Assembly: GCA_020849615.1 (NCBI GenBank)
Contig: JADLFW010000016.1
Coordinates: 101,378-165,377 of the forward strand
Direction: 5' to 3'
DNA: 64,000 bases
DNA from: Phycisphaerales bacterium
Lineage (GTDB): Bacteria > Planctomycetota > Phycisphaerae > Phycisphaerales > UBA1924
This document shows, one piece after another, positions 56,723 to 64,000 of this stretch. The notes under the pieces were generated by a model. That model made no database searches. It saw only the letters and a list, made by a program, of their open reading frames with translations, and was not told where the DNA came from. Each line of letters begins with the position of its first letter. Position 1 is the stretch's first letter. The position numbers and the translations under genes are program-made.

Positions 56723-58021
56723 TCAGCAGCCTGCGTCGTAGAGGTTCAGGAACTCGAGGTAGTCGGAGAAGTCGACGAGCCCATCGTGATTGAAATCAGC
56801 CCGGGGGTCGGCCGCGTCGTAGAGGTTGAGGAACTCGAGGTAATCGGAGAAATCGACCATGCCATCGCAGTTGAGGTCGGCCGGACAGAGTGTGAGGGAG
56901 GGATGCCAGCGGGCGAGAGAGGAGACTGGCTGAAGCCCGGCCTGACTGAAGATGCCGCCGGCGGCGAGGTCACCGCCCGGGAGGTTGGCGGCGGAGAAGA
57001 CAGCGAGGCCGGTGATGCCCGAATCAAGGGAGGACCAGCGGGCGCCATCCCAGGAGGCGATGTTGTCGAGGCCGGTGTCGAGGTCGTCGGCCAGAATGCC
57101 GGCGGCAACGATGGAGCCATCGGGGCGGGAGGTGAGGGAGTAGACGATGTCATCGGGCTGGTCGCCGATGCCGGGCCCGAGCGCGGACCAGGCGGAGGAG
57201 GCGGGTGTCCAGCGGGCGATGTGGTTGGCGGCGATGCCGCCCGCGGAGAGGAAGTCGCCGCCGACGATGAGGTCACCGCCCGGCGCGAGGGCGAGGGAGA
57301 AGACGCCGCCGCTGGTGATGCCGGAGCCGAGCGGGGCCCATGCGGAGCCGGTCCAGCGGGCGATTGAACGGACCCCTCCACCGCCGGAGAGCGTGAACCA
57401 GCCGCCGGCGAAGAGTTCGCCGGAAGGCCCGGCGGCGAGGGCGAAGACGACATCGTTGAATCCAGCGCCGACCGCGGACCACGTGGCGGCGGAAGTGGAC
57501 CAGCGGGCGATGCAGCGGGTGGTGGTCGGCCCGGCGGCGGTGAATGCGCCGCCGGCGATGAGGTCGCCGGAGGGAAGCAGAGCGAGCGCGTAGACCCCCT
57601 GGTTCAGGCCCGGCCCGAGGGGGTGCCATGCAGCGCCATCCCAGCGCGCGATGCGGCTGGCGGGTGCGCCGCCGGCGGCCGTGAACCAGCCCGCGGCGAT
57701 GAGGTCGCCGGAGGGGAGCGGGGTGAGGGCGAGGACGTAGTCGTTGACACCGGCGCCGAGGGCATGCCACTGCGAGCCATCCCAGGCCGCGATGTTGGCC
57801 GCGGGGATACCGCCGGCTGATGTGAATGATCCGCCGATGACGATGAGGGCGGGGAGCGGCCCGGGCCCGTCGGGGTCCCAGGCGGAGATGGCATCGACTT
57901 CGCCATCGACGCCGGGGAATTCGGCGGCGGGGAGCCACCCGCGATCGCACTGAGCGGGGGCGGAGGCGCAGAGGAGGGCGACGGGGAGAATGGCGGCGCG
58001 GAGGAGGAATGCGGATGGCAT
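56723..58021 (-). CDS. Secreted propeller-like repeat protein with GC-type dockerin tail
   Basis: A 432-residue exported protein. The start at 58021 has AGGAG upstream and gives a signal peptide (MPSAFLLRAAILPVALLCASAPAQ). It holds about seven repeats of roughly 48 residues, with the pattern V.AL...PSGDL.AGG.FT.AGG....IARWDG..W..LG.G, alike to DUF5122/delta-60 and other propeller blades. The tail has two dockerin-like units (DGMVDFSDYLEFLNLYDAAD, DGLVDFSDYLEFLNLYDAGC) ending in Gly-Cys. It is probably a surface or secreted beta-propeller. The ligand is unknown. Confidence 0.83.
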   Translation of the reverse strand: MPSAFLLRAAILPVALLCASAPAQCDRGWLPAAEFPGVDGEVDAISAWDPDGPGPLPALIVIGGSFTSAGGIPAANIAAWDGSQWHALGAGVNDYVLALTPLPSGDLIAAGWFTAAGGAPASRIARWDGAAWHPLGPGLNQGVYALALLPSGDLIAGGAFTAAGPTTTRCIARWSTSAATWSAVGAGFNDVVFALAAGPSGELFAGGWFTLSGGGGVRSIARWTGSAWAPLGSGITSGGVFSLALAPGGDLIVGGDFLSAGGIAANHIARWTPASSAWSALGPGIGDQPDDIVYSLTSRPDGSIVAAGILADDLDTGLDNIASWDGARWSSLDSGITGLAVFSAANLPGGDLAAGGIFSQAGLQPVSSLARWHPSLTLCPADLNCDGMVDFSDYLEFLNLYDAADPRADFNHDGLVDFSDYLEFLNLYDAGC

Positions 58022-58191
58022 GGCGGAGCTCCTGCGTGGCCCGCGCGGAGGCGGGCCGAAGCGTGCGGACAGGAGTTCATAGCGGCGGGGCGGCGCAGTC
58101 CCGCGCGCCGGGGTGCTGGAAGGGTCGCGCGGCGGCGAAATGAGGGTGGTTTTCCCGCCCTGGGAGCGTGGCCCGGCGATGACGGAAGGGA

Positions 58192-59421
58192 TCAGGCGCG
58201 GCCGAGGACGACGCCTTCGATCTGGCCCGGCGCTTCGTAGGCAAGCCCGAAGACGGACTTGTTGAACTGGGCGAGGGCGCAGTCTTCCTGGCGGACGAAG
58301 CCGGTCTGGGGGAGCTGGCCGAGGCGGTGGAGGTCGACCATGGCGCAGACGCCGGCGGCGGTGGTGAGCTCGATGGCGGGCCAGACGCGGCCGAACATGG
58401 AGGTGGCGTGGATGGCGCGCTTGAAGTTGATCTGCTCGCGGCGGACGGCGTGGCCGTCGTTCTTCATGCCGATGCAGTTGATGAAGACGATGACGACATC
58501 CTGGAGGGTGCGGGCGATGGCGTGGTCGAGGAGGTCGATGGCGAGGCGGCGGTCGAAGACGCGGTCGTTGATGCTGGGTTTGGCGTGCTCGACGCCGAGG
58601 CGGAGGTCCTGGAGGAGGAACTTCATGAGGTCGCGGTGGCCCGGGTAGCGGATGGTCTTGTAGGCGATGCGGCTCTCGGCGGCGGTCTTCTTCTCGGCGA
58701 TGAGGGTGTCGATGAGGGTGCCGACGCCGCCGGAGGTGTAGAAGGCCTCGTACTCGACGCCTTCGAAGGAGAAGTTCTCGAGGCCTTCGAGGGCGGGGAG
58801 GCGGGTGCGGTGGCCGTCGAGCATGACGTTGCAGGCCTCGCAGTACTCGTTGACGACGCCGGCGGTGGACCAGGTGACGTTGTAGTGGAGGGCGTTGGTG
58901 GGGAACTGGGGGAGGGCGCCGACGCGGAGGGTGAGCTCGTGGATCTCGGTGAAGCGGCGGGCGATCTCGTAGCCGGCGATGGCGATGTAGCCGGGGGCGA
59001 GGCCGCACTGGGGGACGAGCGCGACCTTGGCCCGGCCGTCGTCGGCGATCTTCTTGACGGCGTCGGTGGTCTCGACATCCTCGGTGACGTCGAAGTAGTG
59101 GACGCCGAACTCGTTGGCGAGTTCGGCGACGCCGAGGACGAGGTCGAAGGGGAGCATGCAGACGATGTAGCCGCCGGCGCCGATGGCCTTGACGGCATCG
59201 CGGACCTTGGCCTTGTCGCTGGCGTCAAGGGCGAGGGTGGCGAACTCGGTGCGGTGGCGGACGGTAGAGCGGAGGCGGGAGATGTTGGCCTCGGCCTCGC
59301 GGAGGTTGGCGGGCTCGCGGTCGGCGAGGGTGACGGCGTATTCGCCGTGCCCGCAGGCCAGGAGGAGTTCCGCGACCGACTTGCCGACCTTGCCGCCGCC
59401 GAGCACCAGCACCTTTTTCAT
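58192..59421 (-). CDS. Saccharopine dehydrogenase family protein
   Basis: A 409-residue cytoplasmic oxidoreductase. It begins with MKKVLVLGGGKVGKSVAELLLACG, the NAD(P)-binding loop, and has SVAEL..., ADREPANLREAEANI, VCMLPFDLVLGVAELANEFGVHYFDVTED and QCGLAPGYIAIAGYEIA, typical of the saccharopine dehydrogenase fold. Then NALHYNVTWSTAGVVNEYCEAC and SINDRVFDRRLA follow. It could act in lysine formation or breakdown, or be a carboxynorspermidine-type dehydrogenase. A homoaconitase-type enzyme in this window would fit an aminoadipate link, but the genes are 14 kb apart. GGAG lies before the ATG. Confidence 0.88.
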   Translation of the reverse strand: MKKVLVLGGGKVGKSVAELLLACGHGEYAVTLADREPANLREAEANISRLRSTVRHRTEFATLALDASDKAKVRDAVKAIGAGGYIVCMLPFDLVLGVAELANEFGVHYFDVTEDVETTDAVKKIADDGRAKVALVPQCGLAPGYIAIAGYEIARRFTEIHELTLRVGALPQFPTNALHYNVTWSTAGVVNEYCEACNVMLDGHRTRLPALEGLENFSFEGVEYEAFYTSGGVGTLIDTLIAEKKTAAESRIAYKTIRYPGHRDLMKFLLQDLRLGVEHAKPSINDRVFDRRLAIDLLDHAIARTLQDVVIVFINCIGMKNDGHAVRREQINFKRAIHATSMFGRVWPAIELTTAAGVCAMVDLHRLGQLPQTGFVRQEDCALAQFNKSVFGLAYEAPGQIEGVVLGRA

Positions 59422-59562
59422 GCTTCCCATCTCCGGGTAGGTTTTGAGGGAGACGATGGTAGCCCGCGGGCCCGGGCGGGCCGAGCAGGAAAGCCGCCGG
59501 GATAGCAGCGACGGCGGACGGATCCGGGCCCGTGTTTCGCGGGCGTCCCGGACCGCCGCGGC

Positions 59563-59847
59563 GTGATGAGCCCGGGTAAGTCGCTGGCGGATGCGGCGGC
59601 GACGGCGCTGGAGAACGGGAGGCTGCTGACCGAGCTGGATCGGCGAGCGAGGAGACGGCGGAGCGGCCCGGAGCTGGCGGCGTCACTCCTGAGCGCGCAC
59701 CCGCGGCTGCGGGTGCTGTTCACATCGGGGTATGCGGAGGACATGGCGCTGCCGGGGGTCGCGGGCCCTGCGCGGAGCGCGTTTCTGTCCAAGCCGTACA
59801 CGCCGACAACGCTGACGCGGGCGGTGCGGGAGATGCTGGACCGCTAG
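59563..59847 (+). pseudogene. Remnant of a histidine kinase / receiver gene
   Basis: A 94-codon open frame. The second half, SGPELAASLLSAHPRLRVLFTSGYAEDM...FLSKPYTPTTLTRAVREMLD, is the C-terminal half of a CheY-like receiver domain, with the SGY and KPY(T) residues in place. The first half, SLADAAATALENGRLLTELDRRARRR, looks like the end of a GAF or signalling-linker helix. The receiver's phospho-acceptor Asp and its first strands are gone, so this seems a gene with an internal deletion. It is isolated, with no ribosome site. Confidence 0.6.
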
Positions 59848-59863
59848 CCAGGGGTAGCGAGAA

Positions 59864-59894
59864 GGCCGGGCCGCGGTGAAGCTCGGGCCCGGCC
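59864..59894 (-). terminator. Possible terminator after PEP-CTERM gene 1
   Basis: A 9-base-pair stem GGCCGGGCC/GGCCCGGCC with a 13-base loop, 28 bases beyond the minus-strand stop at 59923. It is followed by CTTCTC on that strand. Confidence 0.4.
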
Positions 59895-59922
59895 GGAACG
59901 AATGGTGATGGAAGGCCCGGGA

Positions 59923-60573
59923 TCAGCGGGCGGAGCCCGCGGGGCGGCGGCGCCGGAGCGCGGTAAGCCCGGCGAGGCTGAGCCCGGCGGTGGCGGCGCC
60001 CGGGGCGGGGACGCGGGTGAAGACGCGGACCTGGGCGACTTCGTTGATGGGGGAGAGGGCGTTGAGGTTGAAGGTGAGCGTGTTGGCGCTGATGGAGATG
60101 ATGGAAGGGATGCTGGTGGCGAGGCCGCGGAAGGGGAAGAGGGTGGGGTACACGGTGCCGGAAGCGCCGGCCGGCCCGTCGGTGATGTCGAGGCCGTTGG
60201 CGGTGATCATGCAGCCGACGATCTGGCCGTTGAAGGTGACGGAGCCGGAGGCGCCGGGGATGCCGGCGATGCCATCGAAGTGGATGAAGTGGCTGTCGAG
60301 CGGGCCGGAGAGGAGGCCCGGCACGGGGGAGGTGCTGACGCCGGGGTTGTTGGTCATGTCGGCGACGATGGAGAGGGAGACGCCCTGCAGCTCATCCCAG
60401 GCGAAGGCATTGATGCCGCCGAGGCTCCCGGGAGTGCAGCTGACGGGCGGAGAACCCAGGAAGGTGGTTGCGCCGGTGACGCCGGTGATGGCGGCGGAAG
60501 CGGCGGGCGAGGCGGCGCCGAGGAGGGCGAGGGTGGAGAGGCCGATGATCGTCGAGGCGTTGCGGGTCTTCAT
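59923..60573 (-). CDS. PEP-CTERM-type secreted protein 1
   Basis: A 216-residue exported protein. AAGGAG lies before the ATG; the signal peptide is MKTRNASTIIGLSTLALLGAASPA. The body is a beta-rich domain (ELQGVSLSIVADMTNNPGV, GPLDSHFIHFDGI, GSVTFNGQIVGCMITANGLD) alike to many small planctomycete PEP-CTERM proteins. The end VPAPGAATAGLSLAGLTALRRRR is a PEP-CTERM-like sorting signal, with Val-Pro-Ala-Pro, a helix and an Arg cluster. Anchoring by exosortase and release to the envelope is inferred. No exosortase is in the window. Confidence 0.8.
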   Translation of the reverse strand: MKTRNASTIIGLSTLALLGAASPAASAAITGVTGATTFLGSPPVSCTPGSLGGINAFAWDELQGVSLSIVADMTNNPGVSTSPVPGLLSGPLDSHFIHFDGIAGIPGASGSVTFNGQIVGCMITANGLDITDGPAGASGTVYPTLFPFRGLATSIPSIISISANTLTFNLNALSPINEVAQVRVFTRVPAPGAATAGLSLAGLTALRRRRPAGSAR

Positions 60574-60645
60574 GTGATGCTCCTTGGATGGATCTGACGT
60601 GAGTGGGACAAGCGAGAATGAACTCGGACGCTGGTGGTGGCGGGA

Positions 60646-61320
60646 TCAGGCGAGGGACGAGCGGCGGCGGATGGCGGCGATCGTGCCGGCGGCGATGAGG
60701 GCGGCGGGGCCCGGGCCCGGCACCGCGCGGATCTGGACATCGTCGATGCCCATGTAGACGCTGAGGGAGCCGGGCTTGTAGACCTGGGGGAAGAAGTACG
60801 GGGTGCTCGCGGAGGTGGCGGGCGCGGTGAAGGTGGCGCTCTGGAAGACCCAGCCCGCGGACCACGTGGCAGTTGCGGGGAAGACGGCGAAGATGGCGGG
60901 GGTGGAAGAGGCCGTTGCGCCGAGACCAAACTGCCAGCCGCCGACGGCGTAACCGAAAGTCGTGTCGGCGGTGTGGACCCAGGCGGAGACGGTGTACTGC
61001 TGGCCTGGGATGAGGGTCGAGGAGAGCTGCTGGGACATGTTCTCGAAGTCCCAGCCGCCGGCCCAGCGGTGACCGCTGTGCGCGGTCACGCCGGTGAAGA
61101 CGCCGGCGAAGGATGGGATGAGGCCGTTGGCGCCGGAGTCATCCCAGGTGTCGAACGAGATGAACGGGTTGCCGGGCCCGGTGCTGGTCCAGGGGGCGGG
61201 GACTTCGGCCTGGCCGCTGGAGGCGACGAAACCGACATCGAATCCGCCGTTGGTGACCTGGGCGGAGGCGCCCGATGCGGCGAGCAGGGACAGAGCGATA
61301 CCGACGCTGGCAAGCTTCAT
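60646..61320 (-). CDS. PEP-CTERM-type secreted protein 2 with carbohydrate-binding-like domain
   Basis: A 224-residue exported protein. AGGAG lies 7 bases before the ATG at 61320; the signal peptide is MKLASVGIALSLLAASGASA. The mature start QVTNGGFDVGFVASSGQAEVPAPWTSTGPGN and WAGGWDFENMSQQL...YTVSAWVHTAD, SATFTAPATS and MGIDDVQI form a jelly-roll carbohydrate-binding-module-like domain. The C-terminus VPGPGPAALIAAGTIAAIRRRSSLA is a PEP-CTERM-like signal. It lies 72 bases from the first PEP-CTERM gene on the same strand, so the two may be co-transcribed. Confidence 0.8.
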   Translation of the reverse strand: MKLASVGIALSLLAASGASAQVTNGGFDVGFVASSGQAEVPAPWTSTGPGNPFISFDTWDDSGANGLIPSFAGVFTGVTAHSGHRWAGGWDFENMSQQLSSTLIPGQQYTVSAWVHTADTTFGYAVGGWQFGLGATASSTPAIFAVFPATATWSAGWVFQSATFTAPATSASTPYFFPQVYKPGSLSVYMGIDDVQIRAVPGPGPAALIAAGTIAAIRRRSSLA

Positions 61321-61467
61321 ACGCAATCTCCTGATGGGCTGGGGTTGGGGATCGGCCGACACCAGAATGCGTGGCGTTCAGCGCGACCTTGCAGACAAGC
61401 GGGTGATTCGCGGCGTTGTGCGATGCACACCGCGCCGCCGGAATCAGGTCGCCTTCGACCGCAGAGG

Positions 61468-61591
61468 CTAAGTCGTGTTTGATGGATCGATTCCGGGGTG
61501 GCACGGTTCTCCGAACCGTGCATTTCCTTCGGTGTTCCCATGCCCGGCTCGGAGAGCCGGGCCACCCAAAGGCATCCGTCAAACAGAACCT
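61468..61591. repeat. 124-base dispersed repeat, copy 2
   Basis: The second copy of the element at 16866. The hairpin loops are TCC and GGA; here the second stem changed from GCA to GGA. The right edge meets the stop codon of the phosphoribosyltransferase gene (61590-61592). Confidence 0.92.
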
Positions 61592-62270
61592 AGAGCGCCG
61601 GATCGCCCGTCGCCGGCCCGGGCGCCGGGCGGAGCGAGCGCTGGAGCAGCTCGATGACGCGATCATCGGGGACCTGGTCGAAGTCGTGGTAGAACTGACC
61701 GATGGCGAAGAAGTGCGCGGGCACGAGGGGGCAGACGAGGCGGTCGCAGCGCGGGCGGATGGCGTCGAGGCGGTCGGCGGGAGCGACGGGCACGGCGACG
61801 ATGAGTTCATGGGGGCGCCGGGCCCGGACGGTGGCGATCGCGGCGATCATCGTCGAGCCGGTGGCGATGCCGTCGTCGGTGATGATCACGGACCGGCCCG
61901 TGATTTCGGCGGGAGGGCGGACCGCGCGGAACACGCCCGCGCGGCGGCGGATCTCGGCGAGTTGATAGTCCCGCTCGGCGGTGAGGTATTCGCGTCCGGC
62001 CCGGGTGGCCGCCGCGAGCGGATCATCGATGAAGAGTTCACCGGTCTCGGAGACGGCCCCGATGGCGAGTTCGGGCTGCGTGGGCGCGCGGAGCTTGCGG
62101 GAGAGGATGACATCGAGTTCAGCGCCGAGTTCTTCGGCGAGCGGCGCCCCCACTTCGATGCCGCCCCTGGGGATGGCCAGGACGAGCGGCCGGCGGAGGG
62201 GCGCGTGTTTCAGCAGGTCCGCGAGCTGGCGGCCCGCTTGCTCGCGGTCGGAGAATCGGATGGTGCTCAT
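61590..62270 (-). CDS. Phosphoribosyltransferase-domain protein
   Basis: A 226-residue cytoplasmic protein of the type I phosphoribosyltransferase fold. The start LVLAIPRGGIEVGAPLAEELGAELDVILSRKL and the PRPP-binding loop VIITDDGIATGST are clear. The hood is short and the C-terminal part (LVCPLVPAHFFAIGQFYHDFDQVPDDRVIELL) is the pattern of the PRTase group often fused to dienelactone hydrolases. Its start overlaps the stop of the next gene upstream by 4 bases, and that gene is such a hydrolase, which supports a joint role. The substrate is unknown. The stop meets the 124-base repeat. Confidence 0.9.
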   Translation of the reverse strand: MSTIRFSDREQAGRQLADLLKHAPLRRPLVLAIPRGGIEVGAPLAEELGAELDVILSRKLRAPTQPELAIGAVSETGELFIDDPLAAATRAGREYLTAERDYQLAEIRRRAGVFRAVRPPAEITGRSVIITDDGIATGSTMIAAIATVRARRPHELIVAVPVAPADRLDAIRPRCDRLVCPLVPAHFFAIGQFYHDFDQVPDDRVIELLQRSLRPAPGPATGDPAL

Positions 62271-62929
62271 GTGGGGCTGTCCGGGCGGAGGTACCGGCAG
62301 AACCAGGCGGAGGCGAGCGAAGCGGCCTGGAGGAGGGTGCCGGGTTCCTCGAAAAGGTGGGTGGCGCCGGAGATGATGGAGAGCTGCTTGATCCCCGCGA
62401 GTTGTCCGAAGGCCACCTCGTTGAGGTGCAGCACGGGTTCATCATCACCGCCGACGATGAGCAGCGTGGGGGCGGTGACGCGTTCGAGGCACGGCGAGGC
62501 GAGGTCGGGCCGGCCTCCGCGTGACACGACGGCGCGGATGGCGGGCTCCTGGGCGGCGGCGATGAGTGCCGCGGCCGCGCCCGTGCTGGCGCCGAAGACG
62601 CCGACAGGAAGGTCCATCGCCGCGGGGTACGAAGCGGCCCAGCGGACGGCGGCGAGGAGGCGGCGGGCGAGGTGCTCGACATCGAAGACGTTGTCGCGGT
62701 CGCGGGCCTCGGCGGTCGTGAGCAGGTCGAAGAGGAGCGTGGCGAGCCCGGCGTCGTTGAGCGCGGTCGCGACGGCGATATTGCGCGGGCTGAGCCGGCT
62801 GCTGCCGCTGCCGTGAGCGAAGAGGACGAGCCCCGCGGATGGGGCGGGCACATCGAGCCGGCCCGGGAGAGTGATCCCCTCGGCCGGGATGGAGACTTCG
62901 AGGAAGGGCGGTGGGGTGTGAACGGCCAT
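62267..62929 (-). CDS. Dienelactone-hydrolase-family alpha/beta hydrolase
   Basis: A 220-residue cytoplasmic hydrolase. It has FAHGSGSSRLSPRN (oxyanion region), the nucleophile elbow VGVFGASTGAAAALI (Ser in GASTG), the acid in LIVGGDDEPVL and the His in GATHLFEEPG. AGGAGAA lies before the ATG at 62929. Its stop overlaps the start of the phosphoribosyltransferase gene, and the two activities are fused in other bacteria, so they probably act together on a sugar-phosphate or nucleotide-type ester. Hsp20 lies upstream, as in stress-linked clusters. Confidence 0.88.
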   Translation of the reverse strand: MAVHTPPPFLEVSIPAEGITLPGRLDVPAPSAGLVLFAHGSGSSRLSPRNIAVATALNDAGLATLLFDLLTTAEARDRDNVFDVEHLARRLLAAVRWAASYPAAMDLPVGVFGASTGAAAALIAAAQEPAIRAVVSRGGRPDLASPCLERVTAPTLLIVGGDDEPVLHLNEVAFGQLAGIKQLSIISGATHLFEEPGTLLQAASLASAWFCRYLRPDSPT

Positions 62930-63034
62930 GGGCGTTCTCCTGAGCCCGGCGCGTGGGGAGGAACGCGGGTCGGGGCGCGCGGGCCCGGCGTCAGAATCGT
63001 TGGCGGGTCATGCCGCGGGGAGGGGACATCGAAG

Positions 63035-63100
63035 CGTGCCCCGGCGAGGGCCGGGGCACGTGTCTGACCGGCCCGGCGGACACATGGTGAGCCGGGCCGG
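63035..63100 (-). terminator. Two hairpins after the Hsp20 gene
   Basis: CGTGCCCCGGC-GAGG-GCCGGGGCACG (63035-63060) and CCGGCCCGGC...GCCGGGCCGG (63068-63100). Both are strong. Neither has a good T tract, so they may be a bidirectional or Rho-assisted terminator. Confidence 0.5.
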
Positions 63101-63112
63101 ACGGTGAGAGGT

Positions 63113-63625
63113 TCAGGTGGTGACGGGGACCTTGCGGCTCGGCGCGTTCATGGGCTTGATATCGACGTGCCGGGGCTTGGCGCCGGGCTTCTTGGCGGCG
63201 TGGAGGGTGACGATGCCGTTGTCCGATTCGGCGGTGATTCTGTCGGTGTCGACGGTGTCGGGGAGGTCGATCGAGCGGAAGAAGGAGCCGAAGCGGCGCT
63301 CAGAGCGGTAGACGTTGCCGGTCTGCTTCTCTTCGTGCTCTTCCTTCTTGCCGGCGATGTTGAGCGTGTGACCGGAGACGGTGATGTCGAGATCCTTGGT
63401 CGGGACGCCGGGGACTTCGGCCCGGATGGTGACCTCGGAATCGGTCTCGCTCACATCCAGCGGCGGGACCCAGGTCTCGGCGCGCAGGCCCAGCGGGTCG
63501 ATGGCCCGGCCGCCGAGCAGTCCGGGATCCTTGAAGAAGCGGTCGAAGGTGCGGTCGACTTCATCGCGCAGGCGGGCCAGTTCGCCCGTCAGGGGGTCAC
63601 GCTTGTTCCAGAGGGAGATGTTCAT
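63113..63625 (-). CDS. Hsp20 / small heat-shock protein
   Basis: A 170-residue chaperone. AAAGGAG lies 6 bases before the ATG at 63625. The N-terminus has LTGELARLRDEVDRTFDRFF; the alpha-crystallin domain (about 50-150) has WVPPLDVSETDSEVTIRAEVPGVPTKDLDITVSGHTLNIAGKKE, ERRFGSFFRSIDLPDTVDTDRI and the NGIVTLHAAKKPGA strand. It would bind unfolding proteins in the cytoplasm without ATP. An inverted repeat of the CIRCE type was not seen upstream. It is on the same strand as the hydrolase-PRTase pair, 184 bases ahead of it. Confidence 0.95.
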   Translation of the reverse strand: MNISLWNKRDPLTGELARLRDEVDRTFDRFFKDPGLLGGRAIDPLGLRAETWVPPLDVSETDSEVTIRAEVPGVPTKDLDITVSGHTLNIAGKKEEHEEKQTGNVYRSERRFGSFFRSIDLPDTVDTDRITAESDNGIVTLHAAKKPGAKPRHVDIKPMNAPSRKVPVTT

Positions 63626-63876
63626 CGCTGCTCCTTTCGGCTTGGTACATCCTTGCGTGCGCGGGCACGGGCCAAACCGCAGTATTGGAGCGTCGGGTCG
63701 CGGCGTGTCCAAGAGGGAAAGCGACTCGAACCGCGCGCGGGGAGGCGAGCGGCGAGTCGTGATCGAACGCGGGAGGCTGGGCGGCGGCGGGTGAGCGCTG
63801 AACGGGGAGGGTTCCCCGCGAACGGCGTGCGATCCGCGGGGTGGAGTTACCGGGCGCTTCCGCCGGCGGCGCGGTT

Positions 63877-64000
63877 TCAGTGGGTGGGTGTGGGTGTGGG
63901 GTGGGGGTTGGGGTGGGGTTTGGGGCCGAGGATTTTTTCGGTGGAGTGCTGGATGACGACGTAGAGGACGGGGGTGAAGAGGAGTCCGAGGAGGGTGTTG
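63877..64000 (-). CDS. 3' end of an RND efflux transporter (partial)
   Basis: The last 41 codons of a minus-strand gene that enters from beyond the window end. NTLLGLLFTPVLYVVIQHSTEKIL matches the final transmembrane helix of HAE1/AcrB-type RND permeases, which pump hydrophobic compounds out of the cell. An unusual tail of Pro, His and Thr (GPKPHPNPHPTPTPTH) follows and ends at the stop. The pairing in the DNA of the tail is a GGGTGT/GGGGT-type repeat. Only the fold of the last helix supports the call. Confidence 0.6.
   Translation of the reverse strand, partial: NTLLGLLFTPVLYVVIQHSTEKILGPKPHPNPHPTPTPTH

Overview
The window reads as one contiguous piece of a GC-rich (about 70% by eye) chromosome from a planctomycete, most likely of the class Phycisphaerae. 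The grounds are: five secreted proteins ending in paired DGxVDFxDYLEFLNLYDA units (the GC-type dockerin-like tail common in that group), three proteins ending in PEP-CTERM-like signals, large lipoproteins and TPR proteins of planctomycete type, and many genes without a Shine-Dalgarno sequence. No rRNA, tRNA, CRISPR array, integrase or transposase was seen.

Layout. 1-11.3 kb: a DUF3303 protein, a lipoprotein hydrolase, an isolated lower-GC AIPR-family gene (candidate phage-defence gene), a GH38 alpha-mannosidase, a secreted metalloprotease, and a run of an amidase lipoprotein, a GHL10 glycosidase and a ROK kinase. 11.4-16.2 kb: secreted haloperoxidase with dockerin tail, HAF-repeat protein, membrane SpoIIE-type phosphatase. 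16.2-20.6 kb: small proteins (YjfB-like, DUF3185, DUF1294), then a TPR-AAA+ ATPase next to a TPR membrane protein. 20.8-31.7 kb: dapF, lipoproteins, PepSY protein, acyl-CoA mutase, MgtC/DUF4010 transporter-like protein, 3-hydroxyacyl-CoA dehydrogenase, rhodanese. 31.7-35.1 kb: three tandem paralogues of an unrecognised secreted family with dockerin tails. 35.5-45.7 kb: carA and priA divergent, murD, a YdjY-like protein, a beta-carbonic-anhydrase-like protein, a fused homoaconitase-type enzyme and a tryptophanase-type lyase. 46.1-51.3 kb: histidine-rich DEAD-box helicase, HD-domain protein, MddA-like methyltransferase and a TetR regulator with two clear operators. 51.4-55.3 kb: a two-subunit ATP-citrate-lyase-like enzyme with a four-helix-bundle gene between the subunits. 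56-64 kb: ECF sigma factor, a propeller-like secreted protein, saccharopine dehydrogenase family enzyme, a receiver-domain remnant, two PEP-CTERM proteins, a PRTase-hydrolase pair, Hsp20, and the 3' end of an RND efflux pump.

The most unusual feature is the repeat content. Several short repeat families (palindromic GTGGCAC elements, a 50-base element with CACCGACTTC arms, 7-, 8- and 15-base tandem repeats) lie between genes and also, in frame, inside conserved housekeeping genes: carA, priA, murD, the acyl-CoA mutase, the homoaconitase, both citrate-lyase subunits and an RNA helicase. They add low-complexity segments to enzymes and in at least two cases supply or alter the stop codon. A second genome-scale pattern is a TANNNT hexamer 5-6 bases upstream of the start codon in at least eight genes, which suggests leaderless transcription.
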